In this document: positions 42,695-51,728 of the stretch, piece after piece
Layout: each line of letters opens with the position of its first letter
Position numbering within the stretch: the first letter of the stretch is position 1
Made by a program: the position numbers and the translations under genes
The notes under the pieces: generated by a model
Databases searched by the model: none
Seen by the model: the letters and a program-made list of their open reading frames with translations, nothing else
Told to the model about the DNA's origin: nothing
NCBI RefSeq assembly: GCF_004798705.1
Contig: NZ_CP039290.1
Span: forward strand, 1,364,001 to 1,428,000
Origin: Arthrobacter sp. PAMC25564
Lineage (GTDB): Bacteria > Actinomycetota > Actinomycetes > Actinomycetales > Micrococcaceae
Length of the DNA stretch: 64,000 nucleotides
Direction of reading: 5' to 3'

Positions 42695-43450
42695 ATGAAT
42701 AGGCCCATCCTGATCGCCTGCGCCCATGGCACCTCCAGCGTCCCCGGCGCGGCGGAGGTCAATGCCCTCCGGGACGGCATCGCCGTCCTGCGCCCGGGCC
42801 TCGACGTCCGCGAAGCCTACGTCGATGTGCAGGATCCCGGACTGCCGGCCGTGGTGGCGGGCCTCCCGGCGGGGGAGACGGCCGTCGTTGTCCCGCTTCT
42901 GCTCAGCGTCGGGTACCACGTCAAGGTGGACATCGCCCGGGCCGTCAGGAGCCGCCCGGACACGCTCGCGGCAGCCCCGCTGGGGCCGGACCCGCGGCTG
43001 GCGGCCCTGCTGGATGCGCGCCTCCGGGAGGCCGGCGTCACGGACGACGACGCCGTCGTCCTCGCTGCTGCCGGTTCCTCCGACCCCTCCGCCGCGCAGA
43101 ACGTCGAGGAACTCGCCGCCCAGTTGCGGGCGCTGCGGCCCAACCGGATCGTGGCCGGCTATGGCGCCTCGGCCAAGCCCTCGGTTCCCGAGGCCGTCGC
43201 GGCGCTCCGCACAGCGGACGGTGCAGCGGGCGATACGGAGGGCACCGCGGGCCGGCGCCGCGTGGTCATCGCCTCCTACCTGCTCGCCCCGGGTTTCTTC
43301 CACGACCAGCTGGCCAAGGCGGGAGCGGACATGGTCACGGCGCCGCTGCTGCCCTCGCCGGTGCTCGCGGAGATCGCCCTGGAACGTTACGACGCGGCCC
43401 TCGCGATGCACGCCCGCCCCTCCAGTTCAAGGCCCTCGGGGGGTTCGTGA
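42695..43450 (+). CDS. CbiX-type sirohydrochlorin chelatase-like protein
   Basis: A 251-residue protein read from the ATG at 42695. It has the two-half chelatase layout: RPILIACAHGTSSVPGAAEV (metal-binding His10), VVVPLLLSVGYHVKVDI and, in the second half, VVLAAAGSSDPSAAQN and SYLLAPGFFHDQL. Ferrochelatases of this fold insert iron into sirohydrochlorin to give sirohaem, the cofactor of the sulfite reductase encoded next (74 bases on). This fits the sirohaem synthase-like fusion at 53411. TACGCT 7 bases before the ATG may be the -10 of a leaderless transcript. Metal specificity is inferred. Confidence 0.85.
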   Translation: MNRPILIACAHGTSSVPGAAEVNALRDGIAVLRPGLDVREAYVDVQDPGLPAVVAGLPAGETAVVVPLLLSVGYHVKVDIARAVRSRPDTLAAAPLGPDPRLAALLDARLREAGVTDDDAVVLAAAGSSDPSAAQNVEELAAQLRALRPNRIVAGYGASAKPSVPEAVAALRTADGAAGDTEGTAGRRRVVIASYLLAPGFFHDQLAKAGADMVTAPLLPSPVLAEIALERYDAALAMHARPSSSRPSGGS

Positions 43451-43488
43451 CGAAATATTTCCCTAGGTGACTCCCCGTTTCAGGCCCT

Positions 43489-43517
43489 TTGTGACGGCAT
43501 TACGGGCCGCCTAAAGT
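43489..43517 (+). promoter_or_regulatory. Promoter of the sulfite reductase operon, leaderless layout
   Basis: TTGTGA at 43489-43494 and TAAAGT at 43512-43517 are 17 bases apart, and the -10 ends 6 bases before the ATG at 43524. Transcription would begin at the start codon. The sequence GTCGATCCATG here recurs almost exactly at the sirohaem synthase start (GTCGATTCATG). Confidence 0.6.
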
Positions 43518-43523
43518 CGATCC

Positions 43524-45272
43524 ATGACTGATACAGCTCTAGCCGGAGCGTCCCCGGACCAGGCTGCCGCAGGCCGCAGCAAACGCCCCGCCTCCCGCCC
43601 CGCCGCAAAGCCGCACGGGCAGTGGAAAGTGGACGGCACCGCGCCGCTGAACGCCAACGAAACCTGGAAGCAGGAGGACAACGGGCTCAACGTCCGCGAG
43701 CGTATCGAGTCCGTCTACTCCAAGCACGGCTTCGACTCCATCGACGGGACGGACCTGCACGGCCGCTTCCGCTGGTGGGGCCTCTACACCCAGCGCAAGC
43801 CCGGGATCGACGGCGGCAAGACCGCCACGCTCGAGCCGCACGAGCTGGAGGACAAGTACTTCATGCTGCGGGTCCGGATCGACGGCGGCGCCCTCACTAC
43901 CGAGCAGCTGCGCGTCATCGGCCAGATCTCCGTCGACTTCGCCCGCGACTCGGCCGACCTCACCGACCGCCAGAACATCCAGCTGCACTGGATCCGGGTC
44001 GAGGACGTGCCGGAAATCTGGCGCCGCCTCGAGGCCGTGGACCTGTCCACCACGGAAGCCTGCGGCGACGTCCCGCGCGTCATCCTGGGCTCCCCGGTGG
44101 CCGGCATCGCCAAGGACGAGATCATCGACCCCACGCCGCTGATCCACGAACTCGCCGAACGGTTCATCGGCGACCCCGAACTGGCCAACCTGCCGCGCAA
44201 ATTCAAGACCGCCATCACCGGCCACCCGAGCCAGGACGTGGTCCACGAGATCAACGACATCGGCCTGGTGGGCATGGTCCACCCCGAGCTCGGGATCGGC
44301 TATGACCTCTGGGTGGGCGGCGCGCTCTCCACCAACCCCATGCTGGGCAAGCGGCTCGGCGCGTTCGTCAAGCCGGACCAGGCCGCCGACGTCTGGCTCG
44401 GCGTGACCAGCATCTTCCGCGACTACGGCTACCGGCGCATGCGTACCAAGGCCCGGCTGAAGTTCCTGCTCGCCGACTGGGGCACGGAGAAATTCCGCCA
44501 GGTCCTCGAGGACGAATACCTCGGCTACAAACTCAACGACGGCCCCGCAGCGCCCAAGCCCTCCGCCCCCGGCGACCACATCGGTGTGCACGAACAGAAG
44601 GACGGCAAGTTCTTCATCGGTGCCACCCCGCTGGCCGGCCGCCTCTCCGGCAGCCAGCTGGTCAGGCTCGCGGATACCCTGGAAGCCTGCGGCTCCCGGC
44701 GCCTGCGCACCACACCGCACCAGAAGATCGTCGTCCTCGACGTGCCCAAGGACCAGGTGGAACCGCTCGTGGCCGAGCTCGACGCCCTGGGCCTCTCCGC
44801 CCGCCCGTCCGTGTTCCGCCGCGGCACCATCGCCTGCACCGGCATCGAATACTGCAAGCTGGCCATCGTTGAAACCAAGGACACCGCGGCCACCGCCGTC
44901 GCCGAACTGGAACGCCGCCTGGCCGACCTCGTCGAGAACAAGCAACTGCCCCAGGCACTGTCCCTGCACATCAACGGCTGCCCCAACTCCTGCGCCCGCA
45001 TCCAGACGGCGGACATCGGGCTCAAGGGCATGATGCTTCCCACGCCCGACGGCGACCCCACCCCGGGTTTCCAGGTCCACCTGGGCGGCGGGCTGGCTTC
45101 CAGCAGCCGCGAGGAGGCAGGCCTCGGGCGCACCGTCCGCGGCCTCAAGGTCACGGCCGGGGAACTGCCCGGCTACGTCGAGCGCGTGGTCCGCAAATTC
45201 GTGGCCGAGCACAGCGAGGGCCAGACCTTCGCCGAATGGGCCTTCGCCGCCGATGAGGGGGACCTGCAATGA
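43524..45272 (+). CDS. Ferredoxin-dependent assimilatory sulfite reductase (NirA/Sir type)
   Basis: A 582-residue enzyme reducing sulfite to sulfide with six electrons. The two-fold repeated sirohaem fold is complete, and the [4Fe-4S]-sirohaem ligands are Cys438 and Cys444 (CTGIEYC) with Cys486 and Cys490 (NGCPNSC). DRQNIQLHWI and RTTPHQKIVVLDV are the two sirohaem-contact stretches. Tyr65 (SVYSKHGFDSI) and Cys180 (TTEACGDVPR) sit where NirA-type sulfite reductases place the Tyr and Cys by the haem. CysH begins on its last 4 bases, and CysD and CysN follow, so sulfite rather than nitrite is the substrate. Electrons would come through ferredoxin and the reductase at 54781. Confidence 0.93.
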   Translation: MTDTALAGASPDQAAAGRSKRPASRPAAKPHGQWKVDGTAPLNANETWKQEDNGLNVRERIESVYSKHGFDSIDGTDLHGRFRWWGLYTQRKPGIDGGKTATLEPHELEDKYFMLRVRIDGGALTTEQLRVIGQISVDFARDSADLTDRQNIQLHWIRVEDVPEIWRRLEAVDLSTTEACGDVPRVILGSPVAGIAKDEIIDPTPLIHELAERFIGDPELANLPRKFKTAITGHPSQDVVHEINDIGLVGMVHPELGIGYDLWVGGALSTNPMLGKRLGAFVKPDQAADVWLGVTSIFRDYGYRRMRTKARLKFLLADWGTEKFRQVLEDEYLGYKLNDGPAAPKPSAPGDHIGVHEQKDGKFFIGATPLAGRLSGSQLVRLADTLEACGSRRLRTTPHQKIVVLDVPKDQVEPLVAELDALGLSARPSVFRRGTIACTGIEYCKLAIVETKDTAATAVAELERRLADLVENKQLPQALSLHINGCPNSCARIQTADIGLKGMMLPTPDGDPTPGFQVHLGGGLASSSREEAGLGRTVRGLKVTAGELPGYVERVVRKFVAEHSEGQTFAEWAFAADEGDLQ

Positions 45273-46036
45273 ATCCCCAGCCACTCCCCAACCTCGCAAG
45301 CTCGGCCGGGGACCCCGGTGGCCGTGGCCCCTCGGGCCGACGCTCCCATGACGAGCTCAAGGCACTTGCCGAGGCCGGCGCCGCCGAGCTCGGCTGGGAT
45401 GCCCCGGCCCGGGACGTCATCGCCTGGGTGGAGCGGAACTTCGAACTGCCCGCCGTCGCCGTCGCCTGCTCCATGGCGGACGCCGTGCTGCCGGCGCTCG
45501 TCGCGGACCAGCTCCCCGGCGTCGACGTGCTGTTCCTCGAGACCGGCTACCACTTCCCGGAAACCTACGCCACGCGCGACGAGGTCGCCGCCAACCTGCG
45601 CGTCAACGTCGTCGATGTCCTCCCCGAGAACACGGTGGAACAGCAGGACAGGCTACTGGGCAAGGACCTCTTCGCCCGCGACGCCGCCCAGTGCTGCGCG
45701 CTGCGCAAGGTGGCGCCGCTGCGCCGCACCCTCGCCGGCTACGAGCTCTGGTTCACCGGAGTCCGCCGCGACGAGGCCCCCACCCGCACCAACACCCCGC
45801 TCGTCACCTGGGATGAAGCCAACGGCCTGGTCAAGGTCAACCCGCTGGCGGCCTGGAGCTTCGACCAGCTGGTGCAGTACTCCGACGACAACCTCCTTCC
45901 CGTCAACCCGCTGCTTTCGCAGGGCTATCCGTCCATTGGCTGCCAGCCCTGCACCCGCAAGGTGGCGCCGGGCGATGACCCCCGCGCCGGACGCTGGGCA
46001 GGAACCGACAAGACAGAATGCGGACTACACGTATGA
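45269..46036 (+). CDS. cysH: Adenylyl-sulfate (APS) reductase
   Basis: A 255-residue enzyme reducing APS to sulfite. It carries the cysteines of the iron-sulfur type: Cys142-Cys143 (AQCCALRK) and Cys225-x-x-Cys228 (SIGCQPCTRK) for [4Fe-4S], and the catalytic Cys251 in the C-terminal ECGLHV. This set distinguishes APS reductases from cluster-free PAPS reductases. FLETGYHFPET is the P-loop-like region. The start overlaps the sulfite reductase stop, and the ATG of cysD lies on its last codons, so translation is coupled. No APS kinase gene is present in the unit, in line with direct use of APS. Confidence 0.93.
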   Translation: MNPQPLPNLASSAGDPGGRGPSGRRSHDELKALAEAGAAELGWDAPARDVIAWVERNFELPAVAVACSMADAVLPALVADQLPGVDVLFLETGYHFPETYATRDEVAANLRVNVVDVLPENTVEQQDRLLGKDLFARDAAQCCALRKVAPLRRTLAGYELWFTGVRRDEAPTRTNTPLVTWDEANGLVKVNPLAAWSFDQLVQYSDDNLLPVNPLLSQGYPSIGCQPCTRKVAPGDDPRAGRWAGTDKTECGLHV

Positions 46037-46995
46037 GCAACTTGAGCACAACGACGACGGCGGTTGGCTACGCCTCCGCGGCAATCGGCGGCGAAGCCCC
46101 GGCAAGACTCTCCAGCCTGGACACCCTTGAGTCCGAGGCCATCCACATCATCCGGGAGGTCGTGGCCGAGTTCGAGAAGCCGGCGCTGCTGTTCTCCGGC
46201 GGCAAGGACTCCGTGGTGATGCTGCACCTGGCCACGAAGGCCTTCTGGCCGGGCAAGGTGCCGTTCCCCGTGCTGCACGTGGACACCGGCCACAACTTCC
46301 CCGAGGTCATCGAATTCCGCGACCGCACGGTCGAGCGGCTGGGACTGAAGCTCGTCGTCGGCAGCGTCCAGGAGTTCATCGACTCCGGCGAGCTGGCCGA
46401 GCGTGCCGACGGCACCCGCAACCCGCTGCAGACCGTGCCGCTGCTGGACGCGATCCAGCGCAACAAGTTCGACGCTGTCTTCGGCGGCGGCCGCCGGGAC
46501 GAGGACAAGGCCCGGGCCAAGGAGCGGATCCTGAGCCTGCGGGACGAGTTCGGCCAGTGGGACCCGCGCAACCAGCGGCCCGAGCTGTGGAACCTGTACA
46601 ACGGCCGCCACACCGTGGGCCAGCACGTCCGGGCTTTCCCGATCAGCAACTGGACCGAGCTGGATGTGTGGCGCTACATCGAGCGTGAAGGCATCGACCT
46701 GCCGGGCCTCTACTACGCGCATGACCGCGAAGTCTTTGCCCGCGACGGCATGTGGCGCGCGGTCGGCGAGGTCTCCCAGCCGCGCGAGGATGAGCAGGTC
46801 ATCACCAAGACCGTCCGCTACCGCACCGTCGGGGACATGTCCTGCACCGGCGCCGTCGAATCGGATGCCGCCACCGTGCGCGACGTCGTCATTGAAGTTG
46901 CCGCCTCCACCATCACCGAACGTGGCGCCACCCGGGCAGATGACCGCATCTCCGAGGCCGCCATGGAAGACCGCAAGAAGGACGGGTACTTCTAA
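46033..46995 (+). CDS. cysD: Sulfate adenylyltransferase subunit 2
   Basis: A 320-residue ATP sulfurylase subunit with the PP-loop ALLFSGGKDSVVMLHLA. It binds ATP and sulfate and makes APS together with CysN. FGGGRRDEDKARAKERI and ISNWTELDVWRYIEREGIDL are family motifs, and the end RISEAAMEDRKKDGYF is typical. The ATG at 46033 overlaps the cysH stop (ATGA); an ATG five codons earlier inside cysH is unlikely. cysN begins directly after the stop. Confidence 0.95.
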   Translation: MSNLSTTTTAVGYASAAIGGEAPARLSSLDTLESEAIHIIREVVAEFEKPALLFSGGKDSVVMLHLATKAFWPGKVPFPVLHVDTGHNFPEVIEFRDRTVERLGLKLVVGSVQEFIDSGELAERADGTRNPLQTVPLLDAIQRNKFDAVFGGGRRDEDKARAKERILSLRDEFGQWDPRNQRPELWNLYNGRHTVGQHVRAFPISNWTELDVWRYIEREGIDLPGLYYAHDREVFARDGMWRAVGEVSQPREDEQVITKTVRYRTVGDMSCTGAVESDAATVRDVVIEVAASTITERGATRADDRISEAAMEDRKKDGYF

Positions 46996-48402
46996 ATGAC
47001 CACCGAAGCAGTTCTCCCGGCGGACCTGGAAACAGTCCTGCCCACAACTCTTTTCCGCTTCGCCACCGCAGGATCGGTCGACGACGGGAAGTCCACTTTG
47101 GTGGGCCGCCTCCTGCACGATTCCAAGGCGATCCTGGCGGACCAGCTCGACGCCGTTGCCCGCACCTCGTCCGACCGCGGCTTTGGCGGCGAGAAGGGCG
47201 GCATCGACCTGGCACTGCTCACCGACGGCCTGCGCGCCGAGCGGGAACAGGGCATCACCATCGACGTCGCCTACCGCTACTTCGCCACGGACCGCCGCAG
47301 CTTCATCCTCGCGGACTGCCCCGGGCACGTGCAGTACACCAAGAACACGGTGACCGGCGCGTCCACGGCGGATGCCGTCGTCGTGCTCATCGACGCCCGC
47401 AAGGGTGTCCTGGAGCAGACGCGCCGGCACCTGTCCGTGCTGCAGCTGCTGCGCGTGGCGCACGTGATCGTGGCCGTGAACAAGATCGACCTGGTGGACT
47501 TCAGCGAGGCCGTGTTCCGCGGGATCGAGGCGGACGTGCAGCGGGTCGGCCGCGAACTCGGGCTCGGGTCCGATGGCGTCACGGACCTCCTCGTCATTCC
47601 AGTGTCCGCGCTCGACGGCGACAACGTCGTGGACCGCTCGGCCCGGACGCCCTGGTACGGCGGGCCGGCCCTGCTCGAAGTCCTCGAGGCGCTGCCGGCC
47701 GCGGACGAACTCGAGAGCGAGCTGGAGAGCTTCCGCTTCCCGGTGCAGCTGGTTATCCGGCCGCAGGGCGCGCTGGCGCCCGACGCCCTCGCCGGCGGAC
47801 TCGATGCCGGGGCGTACCGGGATTACCGTGCCTACGCGGGCCAGATCACCGAAGGTTCGGTGAAGCTGGGGGATACCGTCAGCGTCCTGACGCCCGGCCA
47901 GGCCCCGCGCACCACCACGGTGACCGGGATCGATTTCGCGGGCGCCGAGCTCAGCGAAGCCGTGGCGCCGCAGTCAGTGGCGCTGCGCCTGGCCGATGAG
48001 TTCGACGTCGCGCGCGGTGACACGATCGCGGCGGCCGGGACAATCCGCCAGGCCTCGGCCGATCTGTACGCCGCGCTGTGCTGGCTTTCGCCCAAGCCGC
48101 TCCGCGAGGGCGCCAAGGTGCTGGTCAAGCACGGCACCAGGACCGTGCAGGCGCTGGTCCGGAACGTGACGGGCAAGCTGGACCTCGCCAGTTTCCAGCT
48201 GGAGCCCACGACCACGCTGGAACTGAACGACATCGGCCACGCCCAGTTGCGGCTCGCGGCTCCGCTCCCGCTGGAGAACTACCTGCATCACCGCCGCACC
48301 GGGGCATTCCTGGTGATCGACCCGCTGGACGGCAACACCCTCGCCGCCGGCCTCGTCGGCGACCACCCGGGCGACCATGAGGACGAGCGCTACTCGATCT
48401 GA
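46996..48402 (+). CDS. cysN: Sulfate adenylyltransferase subunit 1 (GTPase)
   Basis: A 468-residue EF-Tu-like GTPase that couples GTP hydrolysis to APS synthesis by CysD. G1 is GSVDDGKST (residues 26-34), then EREQGITIDVAYRYF, ADCPGHVQYTKN (DCPGH), VIVAVNKIDLVDF (NKxD) and VIPVSALDGDNV. Domains 2 and 3 follow to FLVIDPLDGNTLAAGLV. No CysC (APS kinase) domain is fused at the end, unlike in some actinobacteria. It is the last gene of the sir-cysH-cysD-cysN unit; a double palindrome follows 18 bases on. Confidence 0.95.
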   Translation: MTTEAVLPADLETVLPTTLFRFATAGSVDDGKSTLVGRLLHDSKAILADQLDAVARTSSDRGFGGEKGGIDLALLTDGLRAEREQGITIDVAYRYFATDRRSFILADCPGHVQYTKNTVTGASTADAVVVLIDARKGVLEQTRRHLSVLQLLRVAHVIVAVNKIDLVDFSEAVFRGIEADVQRVGRELGLGSDGVTDLLVIPVSALDGDNVVDRSARTPWYGGPALLEVLEALPAADELESELESFRFPVQLVIRPQGALAPDALAGGLDAGAYRDYRAYAGQITEGSVKLGDTVSVLTPGQAPRTTTVTGIDFAGAELSEAVAPQSVALRLADEFDVARGDTIAAAGTIRQASADLYAALCWLSPKPLREGAKVLVKHGTRTVQALVRNVTGKLDLASFQLEPTTTLELNDIGHAQLRLAAPLPLENYLHHRRTGAFLVIDPLDGNTLAAGLVGDHPGDHEDERYSI

Positions 48403-48420
48403 CCCGTGGGATGCTCGGCG

Positions 48421-48479
48421 CCGGAAGGCTCCGCGCCGGAAGGCTCCGGACCGGAGCCTTCCGGACCGGAGCCTTCCGG
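48421..48479 (+). terminator. Doubled palindrome after cysN, probable terminator
   Basis: Two copies of CCGGAAGGCTCCG face two copies of CGGAGCCTTCCGG, so the whole 59 bases can form one long stem or two short ones. It follows the cysN stop directly. There is no T run, so a Rho-independent stop of the usual kind is uncertain. Confidence 0.55.
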
Positions 48480-48551
48480 CAGTAGCTGAAACCGGCGGCC
48501 TCGGATACCCTGCTGGGTACAGGATCGGCACGGTGATCCGAGGGGGATCTG

Positions 48552-49559
48552 TTGGAAGATCATGAGTCAGTTGTTGCCAGCTCCCTGGAGCAGTATGGTG
48601 CGCTGCTGCCGCGGCTGAATGAAGCTTCCGAAGCAATCGGGCACGCTATCCGCGCCCGGCTCAGGGACGACGGCCTGAACCATCACACCGTGCAGGCCCG
48701 GGTCAAGGACCCCGGTTCCGTCAAGGGAAAACTCGACCGGCTCACTGCCGACGGCAGATTCAAGTATGAACGCGGCCTCGAGCAGCTCAACGACCTCATT
48801 GGTGTCCGGGTCATCATGTTCCTGGAACCCGACATCGCGGACGTTGCAACGGCCCTGAAGGGGCAATTCAGGTGCCGCGAGGACGACGACAAGACAAGCT
48901 CCCAGCGGCGAAACGGCCAGATTGGCTACGCCGGCAGGCACCTCATCCTCGAAGTCCCGGCCGAGAACGTTCCCGTCGGCTGCCAGACGTTCATCGGGGA
49001 GCGCTTCGAAGTCCAGATCCGGACCATGCTGCAGCATGCGTGGGCCGCCTTCGAACATGACATCCGCTACAAGGGCCTCACCGAGGCCAACGCGGAAGTC
49101 GACCGCGCGTTCACCATGGCGTCAACGCTCATTGAACTCGCCGACGCCCAGTTCTCGGCGATCAACGACATCGTCAAACGCCGTCAAGCCGAGGGCGCGG
49201 CTGACTTCGCCGCGAACCCCGCCACCGAGCTCACCGGGGAAATCCTTCTTGACATGCTCGCGCGGCTGCTGCCGGAACACCCCAGAAGCCAGGCCCGCCA
49301 GTATGACTGGCTGGGGGACCTGCTGGCCGCCAACGGCGTGCGGACCGTGGCCGACGCCGAGGAGCTCTTCGGCGCCGCCGACTGGTCCGGCGTGGCCAAG
49401 AGAATGGACTACAAATTTCCCCCCGGCCACGTCCGGATTGCCGACGACTTTCTGTTGAAGACCTGGGGCGTCGACTACATTTCCCGCACCAAATCCCTGG
49501 GGGACGACTCCAAACGGGAAGCGAAGCTGACGTACCGGCTGGAGCGCATGCGGGACTGA
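48552..49559 (+). CDS. Stand-alone RelA/SpoT-type nucleotide synthetase
   Basis: A 335-residue protein starting at a TTG (GAGGGGGATCTG before it). Residues 45-175 are a RelA/SpoT synthetase domain: RVKDPGSVKGKL (Arg50, Lys52, Ser56), LNDLIGVRVIMF (Asp81, Arg86), GYAGRHLILE where classic enzymes have GYxSxH, and FEVQIRTMLQHAWAAFEHDI (Glu153, Gln155, Arg157, His162). No HD hydrolase precedes it, so it is a small-alarmone-synthetase type. A C-terminal domain of about 120 residues (LLPEHPRSQARQYDWLGDLL to the end) is unlike the short tails of RelP or RelQ. It could make (p)ppGpp, or modify nucleotides or tRNA as toxic relatives do. No clear antitoxin adjoins it. Confidence 0.85.
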   Translation: MEDHESVVASSLEQYGALLPRLNEASEAIGHAIRARLRDDGLNHHTVQARVKDPGSVKGKLDRLTADGRFKYERGLEQLNDLIGVRVIMFLEPDIADVATALKGQFRCREDDDKTSSQRRNGQIGYAGRHLILEVPAENVPVGCQTFIGERFEVQIRTMLQHAWAAFEHDIRYKGLTEANAEVDRAFTMASTLIELADAQFSAINDIVKRRQAEGAADFAANPATELTGEILLDMLARLLPEHPRSQARQYDWLGDLLAANGVRTVADAEELFGAADWSGVAKRMDYKFPPGHVRIADDFLLKTWGVDYISRTKSLGDDSKREAKLTYRLERMRD

Positions 49560-49640
49560 TCCGTCGCCGCAGGCTTGCCAGCCCGGAGCTTGACGAATAT
49601 GACGCTGCATGAACCCGCATGACCCCGGGTTTCCGGGCCA

Positions 49641-49670
49641 TTGATCCGCGTTTATGACACTCCCTATGGT
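49641..49670 (+). promoter_or_regulatory. Promoter of the sulfonate-type ABC operon
   Basis: TTGATC at 49641-49646 and TATGGT at 49665-49670, 18 bases apart, give a start near 49678 and a leader of about 110 bases before the ATG at 49789. GGTGGGTCAATGA just after may pair with CATTGATCC around the -35. No riboswitch consensus was recognised in the leader. Confidence 0.45.
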
Positions 49671-49788
49671 GGGTCAATGACTAGAACGGAACGGCCCTCC
49701 AGCGGCCCCCGCCAGGAATTCCAGGGGCGATGTCGCCGGAATTGAACCTCCACCCGGCCCTCGCACACCCCAGAACAGGACTTCACGA

Positions 49789-50958
49789 ATGTCATCCCCC
49801 GAGAACCCCACGCCCAACGAGCCCACACCGGGCACCACCCGCATCGTCGCCGGCGGGTCCGGCAAGCCGAAACGCAAACGCACCCTTGAGATTTCCCTCG
49901 CAGCCGGGCTCGTCCTGCTGATCGGCATCGGCGCCGCCGTGGCCTCCAGCGTGTCCCGTAACAATGAAGCCGCGGCGGCTCCCGCCCCGGCCACTGCCGA
50001 CGCCAATCCGGCCGCTGAACTCAAGCTCGGCTACTTCGGCAACATCACGCACGCCCCGGCCCTCGTCGGCGTCAGCAAAGGATTCATCGCCAAGGAACTC
50101 GGCGGGACCAAGCTCAGCACCCAGGTCTTCAACGCCGGCCCCGCCGCGATCGAGGCCCTCAACGCCGGCGCCATCGACGCCACCTACATCGGCCCCAACC
50201 CGGCGATCAACTCCTATGTCAAGAGCAATGGCGAATCGATCAGCATCATCGCCGGCGCCGCGTCCGGCGGGGCGCAACTGGTGGTCAAGCCCGGCATCAA
50301 CTCGGCGGCGGACCTCAAGGGCAAGACGCTGGCGACGCCGCAGCTCGGCGGTACCCAGGACGTCGCCCTCCGCGCCTGGCTCGGCAAGCAGGGCTACAAG
50401 ACCGCAACGGACGGCAGCGGCGACGTCGCCATCAACCCCACCGAGAACGCCCAGACGCTGAAGCTGTTCCAGGACGGAAAGCTCGACGGCGCGTGGCTGC
50501 CGGAGCCCTGGGCCTCCCGCCTGGTGCTCCAGGCCGGCGCCAAGGTCCTCGTCGACGAAAAAGACCTGTGGGACAAGGGCGAATTCATCACCACCGTCCT
50601 GATCGTCAACAAGAAGTTCGCGGCCGAACACCCGGCCACCGTGAAGGCGCTGCTCAAGGGCCACGCCGAATCCGTGGACTGGCTCAACACCGCCCCCGCC
50701 GCCGAGAAGGCCAGCGTCCTGAACGCCGCACTCAAGGAATCCGCCGGGGCCACCCTGCCGGCCGACGTCATCGACCGCTCGCTGAAGAACATCGTCTTCA
50801 CGGTTGATCCGCTCGCCGGAACCTACAAGAAACTGCTCCAGGACGGCGTCGACGCCGGCACCACCAAGCAGGCCGACATCAACGGCATCTTCGACCTCAC
50901 GGCCCTGAACGCGGTCACCGGCAAGAAGACCTCCGCGCAGGGGCTCGGCAAGGACTAG
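49789..50958 (+). CDS. ABC transporter binding protein, sulfonate/taurine type
   Basis: A 389-residue exported protein. A basic stretch KPKRKRT precedes one hydrophobic segment (ISLAAGLVLLIGIGAAVASS) with no lipobox Cys, so it may stay anchored. The binding fold has LKLGYFGNITHAPALVGVSK, AIEALNAGAIDATYIGPNPA, IIAGAASGGAQLVVKPGINS and KLDGAWLPEPWASRL, the pattern of SsuA/TauA/NrtA-type proteins. Given the neighbours it should bind alkanesulfonates, taurine or sulfate esters; a monooxygenase of the SsuD type is not in the window. ATPase and permease genes follow. Confidence 0.88.
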   Translation: MSSPENPTPNEPTPGTTRIVAGGSGKPKRKRTLEISLAAGLVLLIGIGAAVASSVSRNNEAAAAPAPATADANPAAELKLGYFGNITHAPALVGVSKGFIAKELGGTKLSTQVFNAGPAAIEALNAGAIDATYIGPNPAINSYVKSNGESISIIAGAASGGAQLVVKPGINSAADLKGKTLATPQLGGTQDVALRAWLGKQGYKTATDGSGDVAINPTENAQTLKLFQDGKLDGAWLPEPWASRLVLQAGAKVLVDEKDLWDKGEFITTVLIVNKKFAAEHPATVKALLKGHAESVDWLNTAPAAEKASVLNAALKESAGATLPADVIDRSLKNIVFTVDPLAGTYKKLLQDGVDAGTTKQADINGIFDLTALNAVTGKKTSAQGLGKD

Positions 50959-51002
50959 CTCCTTGACCTCCAGCAATCCGCCACAACAGTTAGGACGTGA
51001 CC

Positions 51003-51728
51003 ATGCCAGTCGTACTGGAACACCTGGGCAAGCGCTTCGGCGACGGCGCCCCGGTGCTGGACGACGTCAACGCCAGCATCGGGCAGGGCGAATTCGTGGC
51101 CCTGCTCGGTGCGTCCGGCTGCGGCAAGTCGACCCTGCTGAACATCATGGCGGGGCTGGAGGCCCCGACGTCGGGAGCCCTGGAAGTGCCCAGCGACGGC
51201 GCCGCCTTTATGTTCCAGGACGCAGCCCTCTTTCCCTGGCTGACTGCCCGGGAAAACATCGAGCTAGCCCTGAAACTGCGCGGCGTCGGGAAGGCCGGGC
51301 GGCGGCTCAAGGCCGATGAACTCCTGGACCTCGTGCACCTGGGCGGGGCGGGGGACAAGCGCCCGCACGAGCTCTCCGGCGGGATGCGCCAGCGCGTGGC
51401 CCTGGCACGGTCCCTGGCCCAGGACCGCCAGCTGCTCCTCATGGACGAGCCGTTCGCCGCCCTGGACGCGATCACCCGCGACCTGCTGCACGACGAGCTG
51501 GAGCGGATCTGGAAGGAAACCGGCCGCACCATCGTCTTTGTCACCCACAACGTCCGCGAAGCCGTCCGGCTGGGCCAGCGTGTGCTGCTGCTCTCCTCGC
51601 GGCCCGGCCGCGTGGTGCAGGAATGGAACGTCAGCGAGGAGCACCGCACCGATGCCGGGCTTGCCGGCCAGCTGACGGGCATCATCACCGCCCGGCTACG
51701 CGAGGAGATCCGACGCCATGCCAAGTAA
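51003..51728 (+). CDS. ABC transporter ATPase, sulfonate/taurine type
   Basis: A 241-residue ATPase of the SsuB/TauB type. The ATG at 51003 follows TAGGA by 7 bases. Walker A is LLGASGCGKSTLLNIMAG, the Q loop AAFMFQDAALFPWLT, the signature LSGGMRQRVALARSLAQ, Walker B LLLMDEPFAALDA and the switch VTHNVREAV. The sequence FQDAALFPW with LT is typical of this subgroup. It overlaps the permease gene by 11 bases. Confidence 0.92.
   Translation: MPVVLEHLGKRFGDGAPVLDDVNASIGQGEFVALLGASGCGKSTLLNIMAGLEAPTSGALEVPSDGAAFMFQDAALFPWLTARENIELALKLRGVGKAGRRLKADELLDLVHLGGAGDKRPHELSGGMRQRVALARSLAQDRQLLLMDEPFAALDAITRDLLHDELERIWKETGRTIVFVTHNVREAVRLGQRVLLLSSRPGRVVQEWNVSEEHRTDAGLAGQLTGIITARLREEIRRHAK

Noticed and set aside
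49560..49788. SAM riboswitch before the sulfonate-type ABC operon
   Set aside because: The leader does not show the conserved core of any SAM riboswitch class I could recognise.
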